DNA of 64,000 bases, taken from assembly GCA_026770025.1 (NCBI GenBank), contig JAMXDE010000015.1:868001-932000 (forward strand), read 5' to 3'. A model generated the notes under the pieces. The model was not told where the DNA came from. It saw only the letters and a program-made list of their open reading frames with translations, and searched no databases. Shown here piece by piece: positions 12,130 through 23,006 of this stretch (positions within the stretch are counted from its first letter, which is position 1; every line of letters begins with the position of its first letter). The translations under genes and the position numbers were made by a program. Origin of the DNA: Craspedostauros australis. Taxonomy: Eukaryota > Bacillariophyta > Bacillariophyceae > Mastogloiales > Achnanthaceae.

Positions 12130-13329
12130 ATGGCCATGATGCGACGCAACCGCAATGCCGCTGCCGGTGATGAGAGTCCCGACTTGGGCGGCATCCTCAT
12201 TCTGGATGCGGGAAACTCGCCAACTCGGGGATCGTCATCGAAGAAGGCAAGGAAGGGATCGCGCGCAGTCAATGCGGTCGCTGGGATCCTGGTGGCCATG
12301 GTCATGATCGCTGTGGGCGCCGTGCATTTCTCCAGGCTCGATCCCGTTGCAACATCCACAGCAGCCGCGACAACCTCCACGCCGTCGCCCAACGCGGTGG
12401 CCCAACCAACCAGCAACAATGTCGGCAACGAGGCCGCGCTGAAGACCCAACTGACGCGAGACCTGGAAGGTTGCACGATCGCCTTCGCGACCCCCGTGCG
12501 CCCCGAAAATGAGCGCATCAACAAACCCCTGTGGATGCCATCGTATCCCAACTCCGGCTCGTCGGGTCCCACGAACGCCGGCGACATCCTGATGCCCATC
12601 GTCAACGGCATCACGGGCTTGGCCACGGGCGCCAAGAACTACCACAGAAGCATGCGCAACAAAAAGCTGAAGCGCTGCCGCGCCTCCAACAGCGACACGG
12701 CGGCCTGTTCGAATGGACATCCCCTCACCGCGGTGGGTCCCGAAGGGCAGGCGGAGAATTTCAGTTCGCACGTCATCGTCGTGCTGCGCAACTTCCTCAC
12801 GGCCTTTCCCGCCATGTCCTTCGACAAGGCCATCGCGTATCACAAGCAGAACGGGCAGATGGGAGAAGACCAGTGGCGCGGGTTGCGCGACCAGTGGATG
12901 CAGTCCAACTTTGAGGGATGGAAGAACTTGATCATGACGTGGAGGAAGATGGACGTGTACGACGTCGCTGTCTACGTGCCGTACGAGCATCTGCTCGATG
13001 CCACGCGCGGTCCCGAACTCATCAAGAGGATGACGAAACCATTTCAAGAGACGGGCTACGACGTCATGACCTCGCAAGACGAGATCGCCTGTCTGTGGTA
13101 TCAGGTCTCGCAGAAGGAAAATGCGCGCAGGGAGGCGTTTTACAAGTACGTGCCGGGCTACACCGACGCGCAGCTCAAGTGGATGGGAGACGAGATGCAG
13201 AAGTTCGCCGATGAAGTGCGAGCCACGGATGCTGTGTTGAGCGCGATACTGGATGAATACGTCCATGAGATCCGCAATGGCGCGAGGGTGGACAACGTCG
13301 CGGCCACGCAAAAGGAACCTGCCCGGTGA
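12130..13329 (+). CDS. Sulfotransferase-like type II membrane protein
   Basis: A 399-residue protein. I chose the ATG at 12130 (AACCATGGCC context), although the frame stays open further upstream. Residues 1-47 are basic and cytosolic, and one transmembrane helix spans about 48-66, giving a Golgi-type type II topology. A Thr/Ser/Pro stem reaches about residue 100. The luminal domain has LWMPSYPNSGSSGPTN at 134-149, which resembles the 5'-phosphosulfate loop of sulfotransferases (PxSGTT), and VIVVLRNFLTAFP at 215-227, which resembles the 3'-phosphate-binding motif (RNPxxxxxS). A late segment (EIACLWYQVSQ, about 318-328) is also conserved in this type. The substrate is probably a cell-surface glycan, by inference. 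The PAPS loop lacks the usual Lys, so catalytic competence is unproven. Confidence 0.65.
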   Translation: MAMMRRNRNAAAGDESPDLGGILILDAGNSPTRGSSSKKARKGSRAVNAVAGILVAMVMIAVGAVHFSRLDPVATSTAAATTSTPSPNAVAQPTSNNVGNEAALKTQLTRDLEGCTIAFATPVRPENERINKPLWMPSYPNSGSSGPTNAGDILMPIVNGITGLATGAKNYHRSMRNKKLKRCRASNSDTAACSNGHPLTAVGPEGQAENFSSHVIVVLRNFLTAFPAMSFDKAIAYHKQNGQMGEDQWRGLRDQWMQSNFEGWKNLIMTWRKMDVYDVAVYVPYEHLLDATRGPELIKRMTKPFQETGYDVMTSQDEIACLWYQVSQKENARREAFYKYVPGYTDAQLKWMGDEMQKFADEVRATDAVLSAILDEYVHEIRNGARVDNVAATQKEPAR

Positions 13330-13830
13330 TTGCAAACAACGTGGGAAAGTTACTCTTGTACATATGGTATGTATCGTCGTTATTCCATCCTCCTCGAATG
13401 TGGTCAACTCTTCTCTCTCTAACAGTAGAGAGTTTTCACCGATGAAGTCTACGATGTCATGTGACCACTTCGAATCAGATGAATCCGAATCACGAATAGA
13501 GCGTGAATGATCAAGACTTCGCGCCAGAAATTTCCGTCACAAAATCATGGGTTTGCCGCGCACAACACATCACATCGCTCAAAACACACAAACCGCGTGC
13601 ATGTGCAGAATGCACAGAAAACTGTTGCTCTCCCATTTTTCATCACATTTGCTTACTTTGCTCCACTCTTCATCATTCCGCATCACTTCACACTAAACCA
13701 AGCACCGTCCATCTCATTGAACGCAACGCATCACAAGGAGCCCTCGTATACTCCACAGTCGCCGCAGTGAGCACCACGCAAAGCAATAGCATCGCTGCGT
13801 CCAAGCTATCGCCAACAACCAGCTTGCGCC
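13330..13830. other. Short intergenic region
   Basis: Five hundred bases between two same-strand genes. It is A/C-rich and contains no recognisable coding segment. It probably holds the 3' end of the sulfotransferase-like gene and the promoter of the WD-repeat gene. Confidence 0.5.
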
Positions 13831-16800
13831 ATGTCCACACCGGCCCTGAAGGTTGACGCGAGCGCGATTGCCAGCAACAATATCGCGACCCATCGCGATG
13901 TCATCATGGATGGTCTCAAGAAGGGCCATTTCAATTTCCCAATCAACGAAGAATGTACGTGCTTGTCTTTGCGATTGTGTTGCGCTGTTGGCGGATGCTG
14001 TAGTTTGACACAAGCTGCAACACCGATCACTCATCATCATCGTCTCATTCCACTTCATTCAATTCCATTCCATCCGTAGGCACATCGCTGTGCATCACAC
14101 CAAGCGGACACTTTGTCGTTGCGGGATTTTCCGATGGCACCATTCGCATCTTTGATCTGACCGGCACATTCCACGCATCGCGGAGCGTCGATGGCGACGG
14201 TGTCTCCGATGGCAACGGATTGGACAGCAACGAGACGGAACTCGACGACGATCACGACGCATCTGGATTCGTGGGCGATATGGACAGCGATTCGGACGAC
14301 GACGGCAATAGTAGTAATCATGGCGATCCACACAGCAGCAACTCCAGGGGCACCAACAGTTCGAAAACGGAAGGATGGGGTGACTTGCCATCAGGACGCA
14401 CCAAGACGTCGCAGTATGTCCTTTCCAAGGCTTTTGCGAAGTACGGGGCAGTCGCGAGCCAAATCCACGCACGCGGCGTCCACACGGATCTTCTCCTCCA
14501 CATTGAAGTATCACCGGATGGCATGTACTGCTTTGCTGGCGTGCAACGGGGTTCGATGGAATTGCATGCCATCCATCTCGGAGCATTGGAAGATGCGGTG
14601 CAGAAGGCAGCGCGGTATGGTAAGGAGGCTCTTGCCAACAAGCATCTTCTCGATTACATCACCGTCGAGAAGCATGCCGATGGCAAGCTGAAAGGATTCG
14701 GAGCATGCACTTGCATCGAACTACCGCAATCGTTTACTTCTTCTTCTTCTCAAGCCAACACGACGACGACGACGACGACGGCAGCCACGCGTTCCAGGAG
14801 AAAGTACTTCCTCCTCACCGGCAAGGCAATCAAGAACATCCACATCTGGTCCTTCATGCCGTCTACCAAGCATCCAGTCACGGGTGCCGTCGAGGTGGAA
14901 GCGCAATGGGAGCGACTGTACGACACGCAAACGAATGGCAACACGATCCGACTCCTTGGATTCTCGCATGACTTTCTGGGCAATGATCGCATCGTCAACA
15001 AACGCGGCCGGCAGAGCAAACGTACCTCGGATTCTTCTTCGCCTTCAGCCAAGCAGCAGAACAGTGGCGACAACAGCAACGGCAACAAGCGAGCCAACAA
15101 AACGCAGTTCTGGGCAATCTCACAATCCGACACGCAAAAGCTGCGTCTTTGGGATCTCAGCAACGAACTCAAGATTGCGCGCAACAACCGCAATGACAGC
15201 GAACCTACCGCTCGACCCAAACGGCCACCCTACGTGGACGTCGTCAACACGGAATCGGCATTGGGATTGACAGGTCCCTTTTGCGTTTGCGGAGGTGCCG
15301 GCATGTTCAACCAGATGTCGATCGTGCGATTGGATCAACCCAAGGCACAGTACAATCGCACAGAATTGGCCCTGCCAGACTCTGGCACTTCATCTCGATC
15401 ACGACGACGTGCGCAACGAGGCGACCTGAAGCTGGTCAAGAGCGTCGCAACGCTGACGAATGATCCCAGCCGCGTCTTGTTGGAGCTCGACAATGTAAGT
15501 GAATGGTTGGCCGTCGATGTTGCTGATTGTTGCTTTGATCATTCCATCGCAACTAATCCCCAACTATCGATGCATATCTCACCTTCGAATTCATGTTTCA
15601 CATTATTTGCCCAATGCTGTCCATCGCCTCCTCGTCATCCTGTAGGGTTCGATGGTCCAATACACGTCCAAGCCATCCGACGGCAACTCTGGCCTGCCGA
15701 AGCTGGAGACCCTCACCAGCGACAGAATTCCAACCCCACCCTCCGACGGGTACCACCGCAAAGTCTGCATGTCCAACATGATGGGTCATGTTGTGGCGGC
15801 CGCAGTGTCTTTGTACGACCCCATCACGGGACAAGGCCACATTGCCGTTCGACCGTTGGATTGGAACGCCAATCCATTGAAACCGATCCAACTCCCAATG
15901 GCTGTGCTTTCGTCTGGCACACCAAGCCAGCTGAAGAAACCTGCAGCCCGCGATGCGCCAACTCCACCAGGGACAGAGACGTCCACCGTCGACTTGAAGG
16001 TGAGAAAGCAATCGAAGACCCTCAAATCTACTCAAGCGGCAAGCTCGAAGTCCGCAATCAAGGAGAAGGGCATCAACAAAACCTCCAGCAAGAGCAAGGC
16101 ACTGAAGATCCCGCACAGTCCCAACGACACCAAACAGAACAAGAGAAAAACTCAGCCACGCGATTCTCCGATCCCAAGTACACCTTCCAAGAGCACCAAC
16201 AGCAGCAAAATCTCTCCAATCAACACCAATGTCAGCAATGCAAACGTGGTCGAATCCACGCCAACGGCCCGCAACCACACGCCGCATGATGATTCGGCGC
16301 ACCCAGATGTGCTGTTCGCTGAGAGTCCGTCGCCCGTCAAGCGCTCTATCGTTCACACCATTGAACGCAACGGTTCTAATCCTTCGCGCATTTCAACGAT
16401 TGGTATGCCATCGAAGAAGAGGATGAAGAGGGAAACCAAGAGCGTGGCAGTCAAGCTGAACTTTGATGATGATAACAGTGGCAATGGCGCAAATGTGGCC
16501 ATGAAGAAGGCAATGTTGTCCAAGAAGAAAATGAAGAAGAAATCCAATCAAGTGCTCGCGGTCGCATCGCTTCTACCATCGCCTTCATCGGCATCACCAC
16601 CACCAACGGATGGGAAGGAGACGAAGAAGATCGCTCAGAAGGAAAAGAGGGCAATGACTCAAACACAGACGCAAAGGCAAAGACAAACGAAGACAAGGAC
16701 AGAGGCGAGAGCAACGCCATCACCATCACCAACGAAGCCATCCAAGATCAAACCGCAGCTTGTGGCACGATCGCCTGTTCCATCTGCGAATAATCAACAG

Positions 16801-19035
16801 GATCAACAGACGGATTCCCCTGTGCAGACCAAGCCTCGTGTGATCAATGCGGCCAGCGTGCAGGTGTCTCCTGATCACGGAAAGAATATAGGTGAACCTC
16901 CAAGCTCCAAGGAAGCCACGTCGCCGTACATGCCACACGATCCCAACGATGGGAACATCGTCAAGTACCTCCAAAAACGCAGCGCCGGTGACAACGTTGC
17001 CGCGAAGGCACCAGCAGCAAAGAAGCTTGACATGTCTTGCGCCACCGTCAAGTGTACCGAGAAGATGATCGCAAGGAAGGCCATGAAGTTGGCGTTGAAG
17101 CAGCAAAAGAACAACAAGATCTCTCAGACACCATGGAAGAAGTCCAACCCAGTCATTTCGGAAGCCACCAACACGCAGCAACGACAGAAAGTGCAAACGA
17201 AGCAACAGTCGGTTAATGAGAGAGCATCTCCCGCTGTTGCAACTGTCGCTACCGCACCACCAAGTGCCATCCAACGCAAGCCAGTTCCTTCGATTCCAGC
17301 TCCTGTGGTTGCGAATGCAGCGGTTGCCGGTGCCACTATCGCGATGCCGATGATCAAATCACTGATCAGCACAGTTCCAGCACAGCGTCCGTCTGTGCCG
17401 AAGCCGCACCACGGGGTGTCAGTACCCATACCATCATTGACGACGCCCAAACCGGCGTTGCCGCGGACGCAATCGTTGATGCTGCCGTCAGCATCGCTGT
17501 CGAAGTTGAATGTTAACTTGAAGTTGACACGTCCATCGCTGCCACCGCCAACACAGACGACCCAAGCCATCACGGATCTCGTTTCGTGTCCCGTTCCGAA
17601 GAAAAAGAAGAAAAGGATCGTCAAGAACGGCACATCGACACCAGCCACTTCAGTGTCGACGTCCAAACTGATTGTTCCAGCTGCTGCTACTACTCCAGTT
17701 ATTGCTGTTGTCGCAAGCAAGAAGCCCTCCGATGCGACCAAGGTCAAACCACGCCCCGCGCAGGCGAAGAAAGAGATGCAACCAACTGAGAAAACTGTTG
17801 TCAAGACGAGCGGCAAGGTGATCGGAAAGGCAAAGGATACCTCCAAGATTATCAATAAGACCAAGAACAAGGTTGGGGTTGAGGGGAGCGTTAAGAATCT
17901 GTCAGCGCAAGTCAAGCCATCGAAGCCACCACCACCGCCTCCAAAGCCGACGGTGAAGAAGCAGAAACAGATACAGATCGCAGCGTCGACTGTACCGAAG
18001 AAGGTGCAGCCGGAGCCCAAGACTCAGAAGGTGACTCTCACCTCGTCGTCAACGTCATCATCTCCTCAGCCCAAACTCCAGTGCAAGGTCCACAACAGAC
18101 CGCCACCGCCAACATGCAGTCCTCCGAAGTCACTGTCAAAGAAGACCAAGCTCAAGAAGAGGTTGCGAGAGAAACAAGCTGGGACCACATCGTCACCCGC
18201 GCAGTCGCCGTCATGCAAGTCGCCTGCGCCACCAGCCCCCAAACGAGTGAAACAGTCTGTGGAGTGCGTGGGCGTTGCCGAGATTCTGTGCGGATTGAAG
18301 AACCCTGCATGCAGCAAACCACGACCAGCAACTGGAAACGATATCTTGGCACGCCGCATCCCAAATCCTGCACTCCCATCTTCCGTGGTTACACCGGACA
18401 AAAAGGCACCAACCAAACCTCAACAGCCGCAACGACAACGTCAGTCGTCACCATCTGCGTCTCCACAACGACAACCGCCAAAGCAGCAGAAAAATCACAC
18501 TTCCGTGCCACCCAGGAAGCCCGTCAAATCCATCTCCACCAAACAACAGCTGGATCGCCAATTCCGCAACAGCATACGGATGCACCACCGACGTGTCAAG
18601 CAACTGATTCAGCTGCTGCCCAAGGGTGGTCTCGTGCTGCGTCTGAGACGGCAGCAACCGCGCACAGCATGGCAACGCATGCAATTGGAGCATTTGGCTG
18701 CACAGGAACTGATCCAAAAGCGACTGCTGCATTCGATCGAATTCATCCTGCGCAATGCCATGGCATCGAACTTGTCGCAAGCGGCGTCCAAGACGGAGTT
18801 CGGCGACTGTCTTCAGAGTTACAAGGAGATGGCGTACGACACGATGCAGCGACAAACGATGGAGGCACGTTGTTTGGCGCAGCAAGAACGCGCGAAGTCT
18901 GGCACAATTGCGCACAAGGGGACCGTATCATTTCCATTTGAAGAGGTGTTCGAGACGATCGGTGGCATCCTGCAGAAGTGGACGGCGACCAACAAACCCA
19001 CCAAAGACGGCATGACTTCCGTGAGCTCATTATAG
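13831..19035 (+). CDS. Large WD-repeat protein with Lys/Pro-rich tail (3 exons)
   Basis: Exons are 13831-13954, 14080-15494 and 15646-19035; introns of 125 and 151 bp have GTACGT...TAG and GTAAGT...TAG ends. The joined frame encodes 1642 residues. The first intron splits a Cys codon and the splice rebuilds CTSLCITPSGHFVVAGFSDG, a clear WD/beta-propeller blade. Further blade-like segments occur at LLLHIEVSPDGMYCFAGVQR, FLLTGKAIKNIHIWSF, QFWAISQSDTQKLRLWDL and VVAAAVSLYDPITGQGHIAV, so the propeller spans about residues 35-590 with acidic and Ser/Thr insertions. Residues about 600-1475 are a low-complexity Lys/Ser/Thr/Pro/Gln tail. The last ~165 residues are predicted helical and more conserved in character (RRVKQLIQLLPKGGLVLRLR). 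A nuclear scaffold role is plausible but only inferred. The gene ends 63 bp from the convergent LRR gene. Confidence 0.8.
13955..14079 (+). other. Intron 1 of WD-repeat gene
   Basis: A 125-bp intron beginning GTACGTGC and ending in CATCCGTAG, with a T/C-rich tract (TCATTCCACTTCATTC) before the acceptor. It interrupts a codon after its first base. Removing it joins AINEE-type residues to the first WD blade in frame, which is the main evidence. Confidence 0.8.
15495..15645 (+). other. Intron 2 of WD-repeat gene
   Basis: A 151-bp intron beginning GTAAGTGA and ending in CATCCTGTAG, lying between whole codons (Asn | Gly). Reading through it also stays open for a while but destroys the propeller sequence, whereas splicing continues as NGSMVQYTSK, so the spliced form is preferred. 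Confidence 0.75.
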
Positions 19036-19098
19036 TATTACTATTATTGTACCTTCAGATCAACATACGTATTGTATGTACAACACGCCATGTACGCC

Positions 19099-20520
19099 TT
19101 ACATTCCATTGCACCGCCGACACTGCTCAAACAATTGCGGATTCTCGCGGAACGACAGATAGGTGGACGCCAAGGGAATATCATATTCGATGTCGACAAA
19201 CTGACGCGGACGTTGACTCTGCAAGCGATGCAAGTAGTCCATCCATTGGTGCAGGGTGGAATCATGATGGATCTGATCGTACTGCGCGCGGTTCATGGAC
19301 ATGTGGATACTCAACGATGCCAGGGCCGTGCTGTTGCCGAGCACTGGATCGACCTCGAGATCCAACAGCGACCGGTTCGTCTCGGCCAATCGCACGAGAT
19401 GACGGCAGCCGACGTGCGTGATGTTGCGATTGTCGCGCAGGTTGAGCTGGCACAGCTTCGTCGTGAGGCAGCAATCCACCAAGGCCCGGCAATGATCATC
19501 GTCCAATCCGACGTTGCGCAGCGTCAGCTGTCGCAATTTCGTGTGGCTGGCAAGAAAGTCGCGAAAGGCGTCGACGCCGATCAAGGACGATTGCAACCGC
19601 GACGACAGCGCCGTCGTGTTGCGCTTGATGCACAGATGCTCCAGCTGCGACATTGGATTGTCACGGAAGAAGCCATCGAACGGTTTGTGTTGCGGATCGT
19701 GCGGCGATTGCAACGTGAGCTGCAGATTTCCAATGTACAGGTCCTTGAGATGCGTGCAACGGCGAATGCAATCGGCGAAACACTGCCACGCCGCGAGAGT
19801 CTTGACGCTGAGACAGCCGCGCTCATCGATGCGCAGGCGCTCCAGCTTGGGCGCGTCGTGGAGGGGTTGCAATGCCGCCGGCCACGTGACGTGCGTGTTG
19901 GTGTTGACGCGCTTGCCGACGATCTCGAGATCGAGGAGGTTGGGCAAACGCGCGAGGGATCGGAACATGTCCTTCTCGAGCTTGACGGTGGCATCGAGCA
20001 TGTGCAGGAAATGGAGGACGCGCCAGTCGATGGAGATGCTCGTGAGGAAGTGGCATTCGGGGATGACGGCGAAGAGGCGGCGCATGGCCCGCACCAGCTC
20101 AATGTCCGATCGGCGCTCGCGTTGCAGCTTCTTCAAGTGCATGACGAAGGACCACTGCGCGCTTACGAGGAATGTGAACGACAACGACAGGTGATGGTGG
20201 TCGCGTTGCTGCTCATCGTTCGCCTTGTCCTCCTTGGCTTTGCTCTGCGCTGTTTGACGCAGTTGCTCCTCCAACGCCTGGATCTGCGTCAGGCCGAATT
20301 GTCTCGTGAGGTTCGCGGCGGCGTTGGTGGTTCGCAAGGTTCCTGGCGGGGCGCTGATGATGGTGGCATCCATTCCTGGCCCCGTCGTGGCACCATACCC
20401 GATGCTGCTGCCCTCGCTGTTTGCTTGGGTTGGAGCTGCATCAGCATGAGCACGAGCATCAGCGTCGGCCTGGACGTTGGTTGGCTGATTCCGCTCGGTC
20501 TGCTCATCGGCATCGGCCAT
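19099..20520 (-). CDS. Leucine-rich-repeat protein, ribonuclease-inhibitor type
   Basis: A 473-residue protein from the ATG at 20520. The frame remains open 54 codons further upstream, but MADADEQTERNQP is the likelier start. Residues 1-90 are acidic and Gln/Ala-rich. A coiled-coil-like stretch (ALEEQLRQTAQSKAKEDK) lies near 85-105. The rest carries irregular LRRs of 24-29 residues such as LRQLTLRNVGLDDDHCRALVD and LCQLNLRDNRNITHVGCRHL, the LRR_RI/cysteine-containing form found in cytosolic scaffold or F-box-like proteins. There is no signal peptide or membrane helix, so it is probably cytosolic or nuclear. No F-box, NACHT or kinase domain is seen. Its 3' end faces the WD-repeat gene with 63 bp between the stop codons. 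Confidence 0.75.
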   Translation of the reverse strand: MADADEQTERNQPTNVQADADARAHADAAPTQANSEGSSIGYGATTGPGMDATIISAPPGTLRTTNAAANLTRQFGLTQIQALEEQLRQTAQSKAKEDKANDEQQRDHHHLSLSFTFLVSAQWSFVMHLKKLQRERRSDIELVRAMRRLFAVIPECHFLTSISIDWRVLHFLHMLDATVKLEKDMFRSLARLPNLLDLEIVGKRVNTNTHVTWPAALQPLHDAPKLERLRIDERGCLSVKTLAAWQCFADCIRRCTHLKDLYIGNLQLTLQSPHDPQHKPFDGFFRDNPMSQLEHLCIKRNTTALSSRLQSSLIGVDAFRDFLASHTKLRQLTLRNVGLDDDHCRALVDCCLTTKLCQLNLRDNRNITHVGCRHLVRLAETNRSLLDLEVDPVLGNSTALASLSIHMSMNRAQYDQIHHDSTLHQWMDYLHRLQSQRPRQFVDIEYDIPLASTYLSFRENPQLFEQCRRCNGM

Positions 20521-20708
20521 CGTGCTGCTGTCCGAATGGTGAACGAACGAATGAAGTGAGGAAGTGATTGGAGCTGAATGAATGGGATGAAGCGAAGTCG
20601 GCCTCGAACAGTTTCTGGTTGAACCGCTCACGAAAACGAAGCGTTGTGACGTTTCCCAATCGTGTACCCACCAGGAATGCACGACTGAAACAGGACTCCG
20701 TTTGGGGG

Positions 20709-20789
20709 ACTGGTTTGTTTCGTATTGGTCTTTTTGGGAGTATCGGTGATTGTGTATTTAGAACTATTTCGCATTTTCTTTCTCTGATG
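20709..20789 (+). pseudogene. OTU-protease-like fragment (relic 1)
   Basis: On the plus strand this reads TGLFRIGLFGSIGDCVFRTI followed by SHFLSLM, matching the catalytic Cys region of OTU deubiquitinases (G-x-D-G/D-x-C-x-F-R-A/T-x-S). No Asp/His part of the triad is found nearby and the frame does not form a full gene. A related stretch lies at 57152-57220. The shared DNA (GATTGTxxATTTAGAxCTAT) suggests both come from one dispersed gene or mobile element. It sits in the leader region of the LRR gene on the opposite strand. Confidence 0.45.
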
Positions 20790-20901
20790 GCCGCTACTTT
20801 GGTACATCTTGTGTGGTGTTCATTCAAACCTCGCCATTGTTTCTGGATCCTTGTGGCCATCATCATCATCTCTTCCAGTCGCTCCGTTGCGCCCAACATG
20901 C

Positions 20902-20952
20902 TCGCACAAGCACAAGCACTCGCACAAGCACAAGCACTCGCACAAGCACTTG
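20902..20952. repeat. 18-bp tandem repeat
   Basis: The unit CTCGCACAAGCACAAGCA is repeated about 2.8 times, near-perfectly, in the upstream region of the transporter-like gene. Confidence 0.8.
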
Positions 20953-21089
20953 TATTCGTTCTACACTTGTATTAGTACTTGTGCTAAACCACCTGCGCGA
21001 CAGCGGAGATCCATACCGATGTGCCTGTCAGTCCCTTCACACTCACAAAAAGCAACAGAGCATCACAGAACTCATCGCGGTGCATCGCC

Positions 21090-22944
21090 ATGCTGACGTC
21101 CCTTCCCTCCATGACATCCCAACCGATCGTTTCGACGGCGGCTTCCATCGCATCTTCGTCGCCTGTCGCTCCGTTCTTGCTCAGCAACCTCCATCAATTG
21201 GCCGGAGCCACCTTGGTCTCTGCAGCACTGGCCTCACCATCATCATTGTCAACAGGAACAGCCTCAACGTCATTGGCATCCATCGCGATCCGAAGATCAT
21301 CGGCCACCGCGCTGAATCTCTCCAAATCGAACGCGGCCAACAGCGACGCTTCCGAACGCGGCAAGGATAGCACCAGCAAACAAGCAGACAACAGCAACGC
21401 GATGACAAACATCAGCGTGCGCGCCAGATCCTGCATCTACATGGCCACGGCCATGGCCCTTCACTTTGGCGGCTACGAGTTTGCGCGGTCCGGCGCGTTG
21501 GCCTTGTACACGTCCAGCCAAACGGGCTTCACGAGCGCCGCGGCCTATCCGTTCGCCATCGGCATGGTCACGCCCGTCTCCTTGGTCCTGCTGTATTGGT
21601 ACGGTCTCGTCCTCAAGAAGGATGGACCGCGCCGGGCCTTGCGCGCCACGTCGGTGCTGTCCGTCGGTGCTTTGGCGGCCGCCACGACAGCGTTGACCCT
21701 CATCCCCGACGGCACGCTGACTTCCAAGGCCGTCGTCGGTCTGCTCTTCATCTTTCAGAACTCGTACGCGCATCTGATCTACACGCAGCAATGGTCCTTC
21801 TTGGGCAGCGTCATGACGCCGACGGAAGGCACGAAGTGGTTCTCCTTCATTGCCGGACTCAGTTCCATCATCTGCACGACGACGGCCTCGATGGTCAAGA
21901 CGTTGAGCGCCACCGTAGGGTTGCTGGGGCTGATCGCCGGGACCTGCATCACGTTGTCGTTGAGCGCATTGATCGCGGATCGGGCGTACGCAATGGCGGA
22001 GCAGGTATGTCGTTGTCATTATCATTATCGTTGTCGTTGTCTATGTTGGCTGGGTGATATGTTGGTGCAATATATGTTGGCTGGGTAATTCAGTTCACGA
22101 GCATGTCTCTCATTCATGTATCCATGCACTCACACTCCTTCATACCCGCCAATACAATACGCACCCACAATACACAATACACAAATACATTACACCGCCA
22201 CAGAACGGCTTCGACCCCGCCCAAACGATGCAAGCCCAAAAGGACAAAAAGAAGAAGGACCAACCATCCTCAACGACCCCCCTCCTCACGAGAACGAGCC
22301 AACTGTTCCGCCGCGTCCCGACGTTGGCCGCCCTGTTCGGCGAGGTCGTCACGTTCCAATCCTTGTCTACCATCCTCAGCGTCTGCTTCGTGCGACAGCT
22401 CAAATTGAGCATCCCCGTCGACACGGACCGCGCCGCCTTCACGGGCGGCTTCTACGCCGGCATCAACGGCATCAGCGGCGTCCTGCAATTCTTCGTCCTG
22501 CCGCTGGCGCGCAAGTACCTCGAACCCAAGAACGTGTACCGCGGTCTGCCGCTGTTGCTGACGCCGTTTCTCATTTACACGACCCTATCGCAGCATGCCG
22601 CGCTGTGGGTCACGGCGGCCGCGTTCTTCAGCCTGAAGACGTTGGATTACTCGTTCCGCAACGTCGTGAACGAGATGGTGTACCAGCCGCTGGATTTCGA
22701 GTCGCGGTATTTGGGCAAGGAGGTGATCGGTGTGTTCGCGAGCCGGTTTGGCAAGTCGGGCATGTCGTTGCTGCTGTCATTCGCGACGGCGCAATTTGGA
22801 GTCGGGCTGCAGGCGTTGTCCCAGTTCAGTCTCGCGGTGGCCGGGATGTGGACGGCGAGCAGCTGGTGGTTGGGCAGCAAGGTGATGAGCAACCAGGAAG
22901 CGGAAGCGCGAGTGCAGGAACGCACCGAACAGAAGGGAAAGTAA
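21090..22944 (+). CDS. TLC/NTT-type nucleotide transporter-like membrane protein (2 exons)
   Basis: Exons are 21090-22004 and 22204-22944; the 199-bp intron has GTATGT...CACAG ends and lies between codons. The product is 551 residues from the first ATG (21090) or 544 from the ATG at 21111. Residues 1-105 are Ser/Ala-rich with few acidic residues and could include an organelle-targeting peptide. At least nine hydrophobic segments follow. The second half contains TLDYSFRNVVNEMVYQPLDF, then YLGKEVIGVFASRFGKSG, which matches the conserved EMxYxPLDxExxxxGKxxIDVxxxRxGKSG signature of the ATP/ADP (TLC, NTT) transporter family of plastids and intracellular bacteria. Substrate cannot be told. The stop lies 62 bp from the convergent KA1-like gene. 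Confidence 0.7.
22005..22203 (+). other. Intron of transporter-like gene
   Basis: A 199-bp intron, GTATGTCG to CCGCCACAG. It contains an imperfect duplication of TATGTTGGCTGGGT (22042-22055 and 22073-22086). Splicing joins MAEQ to NGFDPAQ in frame. Confidence 0.75.
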
Positions 22945-23006
22945 AGATGCGATTGTTTGAGTATTGTACTTTCTCTCTACTAGTATACATATGCAATCGT
23001 GCCCAT

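Larger units (their letters stand above)
20521..21089. other. Divergent promoter region with an OTU-like relic
   Basis: This 569-bp stretch separates the divergently read LRR gene and transporter-like gene, so it should hold both promoters. It also contains the OTU-like fragment at 20709-20789 and an 18-bp tandem repeat at 20902-20952, both listed separately. I see no clear TATA box. Confidence 0.5.
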
